Shown here piece by piece: positions 29,464 through 37,142 of a stretch of DNA of 37,459 bases (its first letter is position 1; every line of letters starts with the position of its first letter). The position numbers and the translations under genes are program-made. The notes under the pieces were generated by a model. The model was not told the DNA's origin, did not search any database, and saw nothing but the letters and a program-made list of their open reading frames with translations. Origin of the DNA: a virus; the IMG/VR virus record IMGVR_UViG_3300017783_002442, positions 1-37,459 of that record. The stretch is one strand, 5' to 3'.

Positions 29464-30702
29464 ATGCGTTTAAGAGAAGTTAAAAAACCTAAAGCTAACA
29501 AGCCAAGAGATCCTAATGCAAAGGCTATGCAAGACCTACGTAAAAGTGGGGCCGCAGGAAGCCATGGTGACAAAACTAAAGATATTCCACGCAACGATAA
29601 GCACAAAGGAAAAGCATACGATGTAAACGAGGCTCCTGGAACACCTCCTGCTCAAGGACAACAACCAGCACAACCGGATCCAAAAGCACAACAAAAAGTT
29701 GCACAAAGAGCCACAGCACTAAAAGGTGTTGCTGGTGGAAATGCAAGTGGTTCAATGGTAGCTAAAGGATTAGATAAAGTAGCACAGGGCGGTACATTAC
29801 CACCTAACATAGTTAAAGCTATTGCTCCTTACGCCACAGCTATACAGAACATGATGCAAGACCCACAGTTGTTTGGTAAGTTTAAATTGCTTATGAAACA
29901 AGCACAACCGGCTCCAGCAGAAGCAATGGAAACTGCTACAGCAGGTTCAACTAGTGCCGGTAACATAGCAACAGTGGCTAATCCACACATAGCAAACAGT
30001 AAGAAGAAGCCTAAGACACAGAAACCAGGAGATAACGCACTAGATAACAAGAGTCACGGATTATTTGGTCAACCCTTAAAAAGGCTAAATAATAGTAAGG
30101 AACTTAACATGAACAGTAAAGACTTAATTAAAGAAAATTTAGCCGACGAGGCTTCTAAAGTAGAGCAAGATCATGAAGTACAAATGGCGAGAGCACAACT
30201 GTACAAGATTGCAAAGTACTCTATTAAGTTACATGAAATGCTTAAGAACGTTTCAGAACAAGAAGGCTTAGAAGGTTGGGTACAATCTAAGATTACTAAA
30301 GCATCAGACTACATTGGTGCAGTATATCATAACATGGATTACGAACAAAAGTTCGAAGAAGTTAGTGAAAGCCTTACAGAAAAAGAAGGTTATTGTTCAG
30401 ATAAATGCTGTGGTGCAGATGTAAAAGAAGCAGACTGTACGTGCAAGGCAAGTTGTAGTCATTGTGATTGCAACGAAAGTGTAAAAGAAACAGTAACAAA
30501 AGAAGTAAGTTACAAAGAGTCTTTAGCAGGTAAATTAGCAGAAGCTATTTCAAAATGTCCAGATTGCGGCAACCCAAGTTACACAACACTTGATGAAGAA
30601 AAACAAAAAGGTGTTGATGGCAAGGTATGCTGGAAGGGTTACAAACGTATGGGCACAAAGAAAAAGGGCGGTAAGACTGTTGATAACTGCGTAAAGATGT
30701 AA
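29464..30702 (+). CDS. Modular late protein with Cys-rich segment and C-terminal tag
   Basis: This 412-residue protein is built of modules. Residues 1-60 are Lys/Arg/Gly-rich, and 60-215 are Gln/Ala/Pro-rich with a KFKLLMKQAQP helix. At residue 216 a new Met begins NSKDLIKENLADEASK, then DHEVQMARAQLYKIA, a helical module. A Cys cluster follows (YCSDKCCGADVKEADCTC, then CSHCDC), and CPDCGNPSYTTL. The end is WKGYKRMGTKKKGG, then VDNCVKM. No enzyme motif is seen. A head-internal or head-associated role is inferred from its neighbours and its tags. An internal start at 30109 may give a second product. Confidence 0.65.
   Translation: MRLREVKKPKANKPRDPNAKAMQDLRKSGAAGSHGDKTKDIPRNDKHKGKAYDVNEAPGTPPAQGQQPAQPDPKAQQKVAQRATALKGVAGGNASGSMVAKGLDKVAQGGTLPPNIVKAIAPYATAIQNMMQDPQLFGKFKLLMKQAQPAPAEAMETATAGSTSAGNIATVANPHIANSKKKPKTQKPGDNALDNKSHGLFGQPLKRLNNSKELNMNSKDLIKENLADEASKVEQDHEVQMARAQLYKIAKYSIKLHEMLKNVSEQEGLEGWVQSKITKASDYIGAVYHNMDYEQKFEEVSESLTEKEGYCSDKCCGADVKEADCTCKASCSHCDCNESVKETVTKEVSYKESLAGKLAEAISKCPDCGNPSYTTLDEEKQKGVDGKVCWKGYKRMGTKKKGGKTVDNCVKM
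30084..30091 (+). promoter_or_regulatory. Weak internal late octamer
   Basis: GCTAAATA differs from GATAAATA by one base. TAAGGA (30096-30101) and in-frame ATG 30109 follow, within the modular gene. A nested start for residues 216-412 is possible. Confidence 0.4.
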
Positions 30703-31202
30703 TGAAAATAAAACACCTCACAAACGAAACATTCAAATTCAACGAAAATCCATTAGGAACTGCCTTTAAAAAAGCTAAGGCAGGTGCAGAATACTTTACT
30801 GGTGACGATGGTGCAATATCTAACTTTGCCAAGAAGGCAAGTAAAAAGTATGGTGGTGCTCATGGTAACAAAGAGCCTATCAAACCAGGCTTTGGATCAG
30901 CATTACGTAAAGGACTAGGACTTGGACCAGACGACGGCAAGGGTAGTAAAACTGCAAAAGCACCTAAAACAAATACAAAAGCATCGGCTCCAAGTGTAGA
31001 GCCTAAGGTTGTTGCAAAAGGAGATCCTGTCAGAGACGTAGGTGATCTTCCAAGCGGTAGTGCATACCAAGATGGAAAGTCTACTTGGACATATACAGGT
31101 ACTGAGTGGACAGATGGAAAGAACAAGCTAGACGCAAATACTGGCTGGAGAAAATTCCAAAAGGCCATTCAAAAAGGCCAGGCTTTCGTAGCTAAAAAAT
31201 AA
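30702..31202 (+). CDS. Late basic hypothetical protein
   Basis: This 166-residue, Lys/Gly/Ala-rich protein (KASKKYGGAHGNKEPIKPG) has a low-complexity Thr/Ala/Lys middle and a C-terminal WTYTGTEWTDGKNK segment with Trp repeats. There are no Cys and no membrane segment. It follows the modular gene with a one-base stop/start overlap and shares the late transcript. High basicity may indicate DNA contact in the head. The family is unknown. Confidence 0.6.
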   Translation: MKIKHLTNETFKFNENPLGTAFKKAKAGAEYFTGDDGAISNFAKKASKKYGGAHGNKEPIKPGFGSALRKGLGLGPDDGKGSKTAKAPKTNTKASAPSVEPKVVAKGDPVRDVGDLPSGSAYQDGKSTWTYTGTEWTDGKNKLDANTGWRKFQKAIQKGQAFVAKK

Positions 31203-31208
31203 ACTTCC

Positions 31209-31216
31209 GATAAATA
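31209..31216 (+). promoter_or_regulatory. T4-type late promoter
   Basis: GATAAATA followed by C lies just after the basic gene. It initiates near 31222, with a 22-base leader carrying GAGGAG before ATG 31244. Confidence 0.75.
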
Positions 31217-31243
31217 CTTTAAATTAACACAACGAGGAGTTCT

Positions 31244-31906
31244 ATGGCTTTCTTGGTCCATAACATACCACCCGTCGAAGTATTCGTTAAAAAGGAATAC
31301 TTATATGATCTGCAAAAGGGTCACGGAGAGTTTACTCCTGGTATATGGATTTCAATCAGAAGTATAATGGGCAAGGCGTTGTATGTGGAAACACTACTAA
31401 CAGAGTATGGTGCTTTATATGATAAACTTCCTTTATCAGCATTTGTCTGGAAAACAGACATTAATCCAGAAGACCAATTACCACTAGATACATTACAGAT
31501 ATGGGATTGCTTTGATTATGATATTACAGTAATCAAAAAACCTATGTTAGCAGATTGTGAGTTCTTTGGTAAGGATAAGAATATGCACAAGGGCGAATAT
31601 ATGTTTACACTTGATACGTGTCATTCACAACATTCAACTCTTAATGTTAATTTTTCAGAACACGATCCAGAACACAAATCATTTAATTTTATTAAAATGA
31701 ACAATGGTCAGTTTGCCGCACAACCAAACAATAGAACAATATTCACAGACCAAAGTCTTGTTGTTGGCGATCGTAAAATACCAGACTTCAAAGTATGTAC
31801 ACAAAATTACACAGTAGAAAATAATCCAAAGTGGTCCGTCGGACATACTGACGAGTGGCAATATAAATCAAAGGACGAGGAAGAGATTGGATCCAGTAAC
31901 ACGTAA
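31244..31906 (+). CDS. Late conserved hypothetical protein
   Basis: This 220-residue protein has several conserved aromatic and charged segments (NIPPVEVFVKKEYLYDL, DLQKGHGEFTPGIW) and no transmembrane helix. Mid-region CHSQHSTLNVNF has His/Cys but no known fold. It is late-promoter driven with a good Shine-Dalgarno. A structural or assembly role is inferred. I do not recognise the family. Confidence 0.58.
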   Translation: MAFLVHNIPPVEVFVKKEYLYDLQKGHGEFTPGIWISIRSIMGKALYVETLLTEYGALYDKLPLSAFVWKTDINPEDQLPLDTLQIWDCFDYDITVIKKPMLADCEFFGKDKNMHKGEYMFTLDTCHSQHSTLNVNFSEHDPEHKSFNFIKMNNGQFAAQPNNRTIFTDQSLVVGDRKIPDFKVCTQNYTVENNPKWSVGHTDEWQYKSKDEEEIGSSNT

Positions 31907-32084
31907 AGATGCTTACCGAGTTTTTTGGATAGTAAAAGGTCATTTTAATACAACGGAAGAATGTATCTTAAGTTGTTACGATAGTTATTTCAAACGAGTT
32001 TGGTATAACGAAGAATCATATATATACTTAGAAGGTTTTGAAGAGGCATACAAAGCCACCTTAAATACTACCAAAATAAAATAA
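31887..32084 (+). CDS. Small hypothetical protein
   Basis: This 65-residue protein starts at TTG 31887, with GAGGAAGAG upstream and a 20-base overlap with the preceding gene. It is Tyr/Phe-rich, predicted alpha/beta, and contains two Cys (ECILSCYDSYF). No domain is recognised. Its end is followed by the ATTAAATA octamer of the next gene. Confidence 0.5.
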   Translation: MDPVTRKDAYRVFWIVKGHFNTTEECILSCYDSYFKRVWYNEESYIYLEGFEEAYKATLNTTKIK

Positions 32085-32085
32085 G

Positions 32086-32093
32086 ATTAAATA
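32086..32093 (+). promoter_or_regulatory. T4-type late promoter (leaderless type)
   Basis: ATTAAATA ends five bases before ATG 32099, with no Shine-Dalgarno. The geometry equals the sites at 10347, 25146 and 29451. Confidence 0.6.
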
Positions 32094-32098
32094 GATGT

Positions 32099-32644
32099 AT
32101 GTTGACACCCAACGTACAGAATTTACAATTTAATGAACCGGCAGATGTTTTCACAATGATTTATTCAGAGGCTGAAAGCATCAAACCAATTCTTACGGAA
32201 AAGATCAAAGCACAAGGAGATCAGCAATATAGAAAAACTAATGTCCAGGCAGACATGACTAAATGGACAATGTTTCAAGATGCTGATTTTAAAAAAATTA
32301 TTGACTTTGCTATTGATGTTATCAAGGGTGGATTAGTAAGTATTCCTAATGGAGAGTTCTATGCAACTGACTGTTGGGGTGCTTGTTATAAGAAAGGTGA
32401 TAGCTGTCGACCACACGCACATCACCCGGCCATTTGGAGTTTCGTTTACTACGTAGACGCTGAACCAGATGATTCACCACTAGTGTTTCCAACTAGTCAG
32501 AATGCAATATATCCAAATTCAGGATTAATGATTGTATTTCCAGGTTGGGTAACGCATAGTGTTCCGCCACAAGAAAAAGATAAAGAAAGAATTGTCATTG
32601 CCGGCAATATTTCAGTTGACAGACCACAGGCAATTAGTGTATAA
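32099..32644 (+). CDS. 2OG-Fe(II) oxygenase (Oxy_5-like)
   Basis: This 181-residue protein resembles the 2OG-FeII_Oxy_5 family common in marine T4-like phages. It has RPHAHHPAIWSFVYYVD (first His pair), a central FPTSQNAIYPNSG, then VFPGWVTHSVPPQEKDKERI with the distal His and the 2-oxoglutarate-binding Arg. It is not closely related to the pair at 10360. It has a late octamer and probably a leaderless mRNA. Substrate unknown. Confidence 0.75.
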   Translation: MLTPNVQNLQFNEPADVFTMIYSEAESIKPILTEKIKAQGDQQYRKTNVQADMTKWTMFQDADFKKIIDFAIDVIKGGLVSIPNGEFYATDCWGACYKKGDSCRPHAHHPAIWSFVYYVDAEPDDSPLVFPTSQNAIYPNSGLMIVFPGWVTHSVPPQEKDKERIVIAGNISVDRPQAISV

Positions 32645-32645
32645 T
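32616..32645 (+). promoter_or_regulatory. Sigma70 promoter (TTGACA-N18-TATAAT)
   Basis: Both hexamers are perfect (32616-32621 and 32640-32645), inside the 3' end of the oxygenase gene. Initiation near 32652 leaves a leader with AGGAG before ATG 32670. Confidence 0.8.
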
Positions 32646-32669
32646 ATACAATTAAATTAGGAGAATATA

Positions 32670-32930
32670 ATGAGTGATAGAGTATATGGACAGGACGAAA
32701 AGCAAAAGCTAGAACGTCTTGTAAATGAAGGTGCTCAAGTAATGCAAGAAGTTGAAGATCTTAATGCAGGACTTAAAGATACTGTAAAAGCAGTAGCAGA
32801 AGAACTTGACATCAAGCCTTCATTAATTAACAAAGCAATCAAAGTAGCACACAAAGGTGATTGGTCACAAGTTGCAGATGCATTTGACGATCTAGAAACT
32901 TTGGTAGTTACAGTAGGCAAAGACAAGTAG
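32670..32930 (+). CDS. DsbA-like small DNA-binding protein
   Basis: This 86-residue, helical, charged protein resembles T4 DsbA (double-stranded DNA binding, about 89 residues) in size and in the pattern AEELDIKPSLINKAIKV...GDWSQ. DsbA is reported to affect late transcription. Here a strong sigma70 promoter and AGGAG make it an early gene. The assignment rests on length and pattern, not on a clear motif, and an unrelated small helical protein is possible. Confidence 0.5.
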   Translation: MSDRVYGQDEKQKLERLVNEGAQVMQEVEDLNAGLKDTVKAVAEELDIKPSLINKAIKVAHKGDWSQVADAFDDLETLVVTVGKDK

Positions 32931-33202
32931 TGGGTATTAGGGGCTTTTTTAAACAGAGTTACGATACTCACCCAACAGCATTTTATCTAGAAATGGTAAG
33001 TGCTATTACAGTTATTATAGGTAGCGGTATTCTTACCTATACGGTTCTTGCACCAAGACCAGATATATTCATTCCATTTTATTGGATAGGAAGTATAGCA
33101 GGATTCTTTGGAGCATACTATAGAAGTTCAGCATGGGTTATGATCTTAACCGCATGGTTTACTACTATGAATACCATAGCACTTTGGAGAATGTTTATAT
33201 GA
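32930..33202 (+). CDS. Small three-helix membrane protein
   Basis: This 90-residue protein starts at GTG 32930, sharing a base with the previous TAG. Three hydrophobic segments lie at about 19-40, 48-65 and 68-88 (VSAITVIIGSGILTYTV, FYWIGSIAGFFGAYY, WVMILTAWFTTMNTIALW). It is similar in layout to those at 13536 and 33470. Function unknown. Its stop overlaps the next ATG (ATGA). Confidence 0.6.
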   Translation: MGIRGFFKQSYDTHPTAFYLEMVSAITVIIGSGILTYTVLAPRPDIFIPFYWIGSIAGFFGAYYRSSAWVMILTAWFTTMNTIALWRMFI

Positions 33203-33510
33203 TCTTTATGGTTGACATCGACGGAACTTTATGTTATACTGAAGGTAGTAATTATGAGGAAAGTCGACCAATTCAAGAACGTATTGATCACTTTAATAAA
33301 TTGTATGACGAAGGTAACGAGATACATTATTGGACAGCCAGAGGTGCTAGATCAGGCAAAGATTGGACAGACTTTACAAAACAACAATTATTCAGTTGGG
33401 GTGTTAAAGCTACCAGCATTAAAACAGGCAAACCACATTACGATAAATGGATAGACGACAAGGCAATAAATGACAAAGAATACTTTAGAAACAAAAGATA
33501 TACAGGCTAA
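33199..33510 (+). CDS. HAD-family phosphatase (minimal)
   Basis: This is a 103-residue HAD domain. Motif I is FMVDIDGTLCYT (Asp nucleophile and Asp+2), motif II YWTARG, motif III GKPHYDKWIDDKA with Lys and Asp. It is the minimal single-domain phosphatase type seen in polysaccharide and nucleotide-sugar pathways (such as KDO-8-P or capsule phosphatases). ATG 33199 is chosen for its ATGA overlap. Its 5' region contains a sigma70-like TTGACA-N17-TATACT (33212-33240), likely coding chance. Confidence 0.78.
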   Translation: MIFMVDIDGTLCYTEGSNYEESRPIQERIDHFNKLYDEGNEIHYWTARGARSGKDWTDFTKQQLFSWGVKATSIKTGKPHYDKWIDDKAINDKEYFRNKRYTG

Positions 33511-33730
33511 ACCATATCAGCCGTTGGCATGGTTTTTTACTGCAACCTTAATAGGGGCCGCAACATTGGCCGCGTTTAATATGTACCCTTGGTATAGTTA
33601 TGCGTTTACATTTTCAAATTTAGGTTGGGTAGCAATAGGCATACTATGGAAAGAAAAGTCCTTGATTGTTTTAAATGCAGGACTTACAATAATATATATA
33701 ATCGGTCTAATCAGTGATTGGATCAACTAG
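33470..33730 (+). CDS. Small three-helix membrane protein
   Basis: This 86-residue protein has a short polar N-terminus. Hydrophobic segments follow at about 20-38, 42-60 and 64-82 (LAWFFTATLIGAATLAAF, FSNLGWVAIGILW, SLIVLNAGLTIIYIIGLI). It overlaps the HAD gene by 41 bases in another frame. Layout resembles those at 13536 and 32930. A transport or anchoring role is speculative. The 68 bases after it hold the gp43 leader. Confidence 0.6.
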   Translation: MTKNTLETKDIQAKPYQPLAWFFTATLIGAATLAAFNMYPWYSYAFTFSNLGWVAIGILWKEKSLIVLNAGLTIIYIIGLISDWIN

Positions 33731-33765
33731 AAGGTATAGTCGGCCACAAGCGACAGTTTGGTATT

Positions 33766-33793
33766 TGTCAGCCTTAAATGACATACAAAGGAG
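33766..33793 (+). promoter_or_regulatory. Candidate gp43 translational operator hairpin and Shine-Dalgarno
   Basis: TGTCA (33766-33770) and TGACA (33779-33783) form a perfect 5-bp stem around the 8-base loop GCCTTAAA. AAGGAG (33788-33793) follows at once, and the gp43 ATG is at 33799. T4 gp43 represses its own translation through a hairpin of exactly 5-bp stem and 8-base loop beside its Shine-Dalgarno. Confidence 0.55.
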
Positions 33794-33798
33794 AATAA

Positions 33799-36480
33799 AT
33801 GAGCTACGTAGATGCACAATTCGATCGTGACCAAGACGTTATAAGAGTAGTAGAACGTAAAGAAGGTAAACGACATTTCACAGAATATCCTGTAAAGTAC
33901 ACTTTCTATTATAAAGATCAAAGAGGAAAGTATAAAAGTATTTACGGTGATCCCCTAAATAGAATAGTAGCTAGAAATACAAAGCAGTTTAGAAAAGAAC
34001 TTGCTATAAATCAAAACAAAGAATTATTTGAGAGTGATGTCAATCCAATATTCCAATGCTTGAGTGAGCAATACTTAAATGTAGATGCTCCTAAACTAAA
34101 CGTTTGCTTTTTTGATATTGAGACTGACTTTGATCCAGAAAGAGGATTTGCTGATCCAAGCGATCCGTTTATGCCAATAACTGCAATCACAGTACACTTA
34201 CAATGGCTAGATAGTCTTGTAACATTTGCACTTCCTCCTAAGACACTTACAATGGAAGAAGCAAAAGAACAATGCAAAGAATTCCCTAATACATACTTGT
34301 ATGAAAAAGAAGGTGATATGCTTGAAGCATTTCTTGATATCATACAAGACGCAGACATACTAACTGGTTGGAACAGTGAAGGTTATGATATTCCTTATAC
34401 TGTAAACAGAGTGAAACGTGTATTGAGCAAAGATGACACAAGACGTTTTTGTTTATGGAAACAACTTCCTAAGAAACGTGAGTATGAGAAGTATGGTAAG
34501 AAGGCTGAAACCTATGACCTAATAGGTAGAGTGCATTTAGATAGTTTAGAATTATATCGTAAATACACATATGAAGAACGACACACATATAGACTTGACG
34601 CTATTGGCGAACTTGAGATCGGTGAAAACAAAACTGTTTACGAAGGTACACTCGATCAACTTTATAACAATGACTTCAAGACATTCATTGAGTACAACAG
34701 ACAAGACGTTGCACTACTGGACAAGCTGGACAAAAAACTAAGGTTTATTGATCTTAGTAATGAACTAGCTCATGCAAATACTGTTTTGCTACAGACCACA
34801 ATGGGTGCAGTAGCAGTTACAGAACAAGCAATTATTAATGAAGCACATCACAGAGGACTACAGGTTCCTAACAGGCCTAAACGTGACGAAGAAAATACTG
34901 CGGCGGCAGGTGCCTATGTTGCATTTCCTAAAAAAGGTTTACACAAATGGATAGGTTCAATGGACTTGAACAGTCTATATCCTAGTGTTATTCGTGCATT
35001 GAATATGGATCCTGCAACTATTGTAGGACAACTACGTCCTGAACATACAGAAGCATTCGTGCAAGATCAAATGACATTACAGAAGAAGTCGTTTGCAGGT
35101 GCATGGGAAGGTAAGTTCGGTACACTAGAGTATGAAGCAGTTATGGAGAAAAGAAAAGACTTCAACATAACAGTAGACTTTGAGAACGGCGATAGCGAGA
35201 TGTTAAGTGCCGCGGAAGTTAACAAACTAATATTTGACAGCAACCAACCATGGATGCTAACTGCTAACGGTACTATACTAACTAACGAACACGATGGTGT
35301 TATTCCAGGCTTGTTAAAACGTTGGTATAGCGAACGTAAAGAGCTTCAAGCTATGAAAGGAAAAGCCATTGACGCAGGTAATAAAACAGAGATTGCGTTT
35401 TGGGATAAACGTCAGCTTGTTAAAAAAATTAATCTTAACAGTTTATACGGTGCTATTCTTAACCCTGGTTGCAGGTTTTTTGATAAACGCATTGGCCAAA
35501 GTACTACACTTACTGGTCGTGCTATCGCAAAACACATGAGTGCAGAAGTTAATAAAGTTATTACAGGCACATATGATCACGTAGGAGATAGTATTATATA
35601 TGGTGATACTGACTCTGTGTACTTTAGTGCATTTCCAATACTAAAGAAAGAGATTGAAGCAGGACAGATTCCTTGGACAAAAGATAGTGTTATTAAACTT
35701 TATGATCAAGTATGTGAAGAAGCAAACAAAACATTTCCTAAATTTATGATGGATGCTTTTCATTGTCCTAAGAGCAGATCAGATGTTATTGCGGCAGGTA
35801 GAGAGATTGTTGCAGAAAGCGGATTGTATATTACAAAGAAACGTTATGCGGCTTTGATATATGACAACGAAGGACAACGTATGGACGTGGAAGGTAAAGA
35901 TGGTAAGGTTAAAGCTATGGGCTTAGATCTTAAACGTTCTGATACTCCTGTGTTTATGCAAGACTTTCTAAGTGAACTACTAATGATGGTGTTACAAGAA
36001 ACTCCTGAAAAAGAGATACTAGATCGTATTAGTGAATTTAGAACAGAATTTAAACTACGTCCTGGTTATGAAAAAGGTTCACCTAAACGTGCAAACAGGA
36101 TTGGTGATTATCAACGTAAGGAACAACGTGAAGGTAAAGCAAATATGCCTGGACACGTAAGAGCAAGTATCAATTGGAATACACTTAAACGTATGAACAA
36201 CGACAAGTATTCGCAAGAGATTGTAGATGGAATGAAAGTTATTGTATGTAAACTAAAACAAAATCCACTAGGCTATACAAGTGTTGCTTATCCTACAGAT
36301 GAACTACGTATTCCTGAATGGTTCAAAGAACTTCCATTTGATGGAGATGCTATGGAGTCAACTATTATTGACAACAAGCTAGATAATTTAATTGGTGTGC
36401 TTAATTATGATGTTGCAAGTACACTACAAAAAAATACATTTAATAACCTATTTGACTTTGGAGGTGCAGATGAAAGCTAA
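33799..36480 (+). CDS. 43: Family B DNA polymerase (gp43)
   Basis: This 893-residue replicative polymerase has Exo I FFDIETD (Asp106, Glu108), Exo II LTGWNSEGYDIPY and Exo III YNRQDVALLD. Pol motif A is SMDLNSLYPS (Asp389), motif B KKINLNSLYGA and motif C YGDTDSVY (Asp603, Asp605). The C-terminal TFNNLFDF matches the clamp-binding end of T4/RB69 gp43 (FDMFDF-type), but is followed here by GGADES. Length is normal (RB69 is 903). Together with gp44 and DexA-type exonuclease it forms the phage replication set. Its SD and hairpin suggest autoregulation. Confidence 0.97.
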   Translation: MSYVDAQFDRDQDVIRVVERKEGKRHFTEYPVKYTFYYKDQRGKYKSIYGDPLNRIVARNTKQFRKELAINQNKELFESDVNPIFQCLSEQYLNVDAPKLNVCFFDIETDFDPERGFADPSDPFMPITAITVHLQWLDSLVTFALPPKTLTMEEAKEQCKEFPNTYLYEKEGDMLEAFLDIIQDADILTGWNSEGYDIPYTVNRVKRVLSKDDTRRFCLWKQLPKKREYEKYGKKAETYDLIGRVHLDSLELYRKYTYEERHTYRLDAIGELEIGENKTVYEGTLDQLYNNDFKTFIEYNRQDVALLDKLDKKLRFIDLSNELAHANTVLLQTTMGAVAVTEQAIINEAHHRGLQVPNRPKRDEENTAAAGAYVAFPKKGLHKWIGSMDLNSLYPSVIRALNMDPATIVGQLRPEHTEAFVQDQMTLQKKSFAGAWEGKFGTLEYEAVMEKRKDFNITVDFENGDSEMLSAAEVNKLIFDSNQPWMLTANGTILTNEHDGVIPGLLKRWYSERKELQAMKGKAIDAGNKTEIAFWDKRQLVKKINLNSLYGAILNPGCRFFDKRIGQSTTLTGRAIAKHMSAEVNKVITGTYDHVGDSIIYGDTDSVYFSAFPILKKEIEAGQIPWTKDSVIKLYDQVCEEANKTFPKFMMDAFHCPKSRSDVIAAGREIVAESGLYITKKRYAALIYDNEGQRMDVEGKDGKVKAMGLDLKRSDTPVFMQDFLSELLMMVLQETPEKEILDRISEFRTEFKLRPGYEKGSPKRANRIGDYQRKEQREGKANMPGHVRASINWNTLKRMNNDKYSQEIVDGMKVIVCKLKQNPLGYTSVAYPTDELRIPEWFKELPFDGDAMESTIIDNKLDNLIGVLNYDVASTLQKNTFNNLFDFGGADES

Positions 36481-36598
36481 AAGAAATAGACTTGAAAGAA
36501 AGCTGGACGAGTACAATCATATAATGGAACTAGTAAGAACCATTGTGCCGATTGCAGTTTTAGTAATACAAGTAATCATCTTAATGAAGTTGGTATAA
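36470..36598 (+). CDS. Very small membrane protein
   Basis: This 42-residue protein starts at ATG 36470, with GGAGG six bases upstream, overlapping the end of gp43. The N-terminus is basic (KAKRNRLERKLDE), and residues about 20-40 are a single hydrophobic helix (IVPIAVLVIQVIILMKL). It may sit in the inner membrane with its charged part in the cytoplasm. Function unknown. Confidence 0.6.
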   Translation: MKAKRNRLERKLDEYNHIMELVRTIVPIAVLVIQVIILMKLV

Positions 36599-36599
36599 T

Positions 36600-37142
36600 A
36601 TGGCTGTACATGGAATGATAGACTTAGAGACACTAGGCGTTGAGCCAGATAGTGTTATCATCACCGTAGGTGCTATTAAGTTTGACCCATACACCAACGT
36701 TGAGCCTCATAGTGGTTTATATTTACGTTGTGACATTGAAGAACAGTCTGAAGAACTAGGTAGAACAATAGACGATAACACAATGGAATGGTGGACTAAA
36801 CAACCACAAAACATTCAGGACGAAGCATTTGGAGAACATAAAGACAGAGTTGATATGGATCAACTTACAAAAGCTCTAAATAAGTTCTGTGTAGGTGTTG
36901 ATCAATTATGGTGCCAAGGACCATTGTTTGATTATGCTATACTACAAAACTTGTATAAGAATGTTGGCAAACCTTGTCCGTGGAACTTCTGGCAGATTAG
37001 AGACAGTAGAACTGTGTTTAGTATGATGCCAAGTGATCCACGTAAAGCAATACAAGAAGAAATGCACAATGCACTTGCTGACTGTTACTACCAAGCAAAA
37101 TGTATTCAATCAACCTTCAAACACTTTGGAGTTAAAAAATGA
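36600..37142 (+). CDS. dexA: DexA-like 3'-5' exonuclease (DEDDh)
   Basis: This 180-residue exonuclease has Exo I MIDLETLG (Asp8, Glu10), LWCQGPLFDYAIL (third acidic residue) and HNALADCYYQAK (His and final Asp), that is DEDDh. The second domain region has WWTKQPQN, typical of the DexA/Rv2179c-like group. T4 DexA is 227 residues, so this is compact. It would degrade single-stranded host DNA ends or trim intermediates. It lies one base after the small membrane gene and overlaps the next gene by four bases. Confidence 0.85.
   Translation: MAVHGMIDLETLGVEPDSVIITVGAIKFDPYTNVEPHSGLYLRCDIEEQSEELGRTIDDNTMEWWTKQPQNIQDEAFGEHKDRVDMDQLTKALNKFCVGVDQLWCQGPLFDYAILQNLYKNVGKPCPWNFWQIRDSRTVFSMMPSDPRKAIQEEMHNALADCYYQAKCIQSTFKHFGVKK

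Noticed and set aside
33212-33240. TTGACA-N17-TATACT promoter for gp43
   Set aside because: It lies in the conserved VDIDGT codons of the HAD gene, where the sequence is forced by the protein. Kept only as a note in that gene's entry.
33766-33783. The gp43 leader hairpin as a transcription terminator
   Set aside because: The stem is short and AT-rich, and no run of T follows. The position beside the Shine-Dalgarno fits an operator better.
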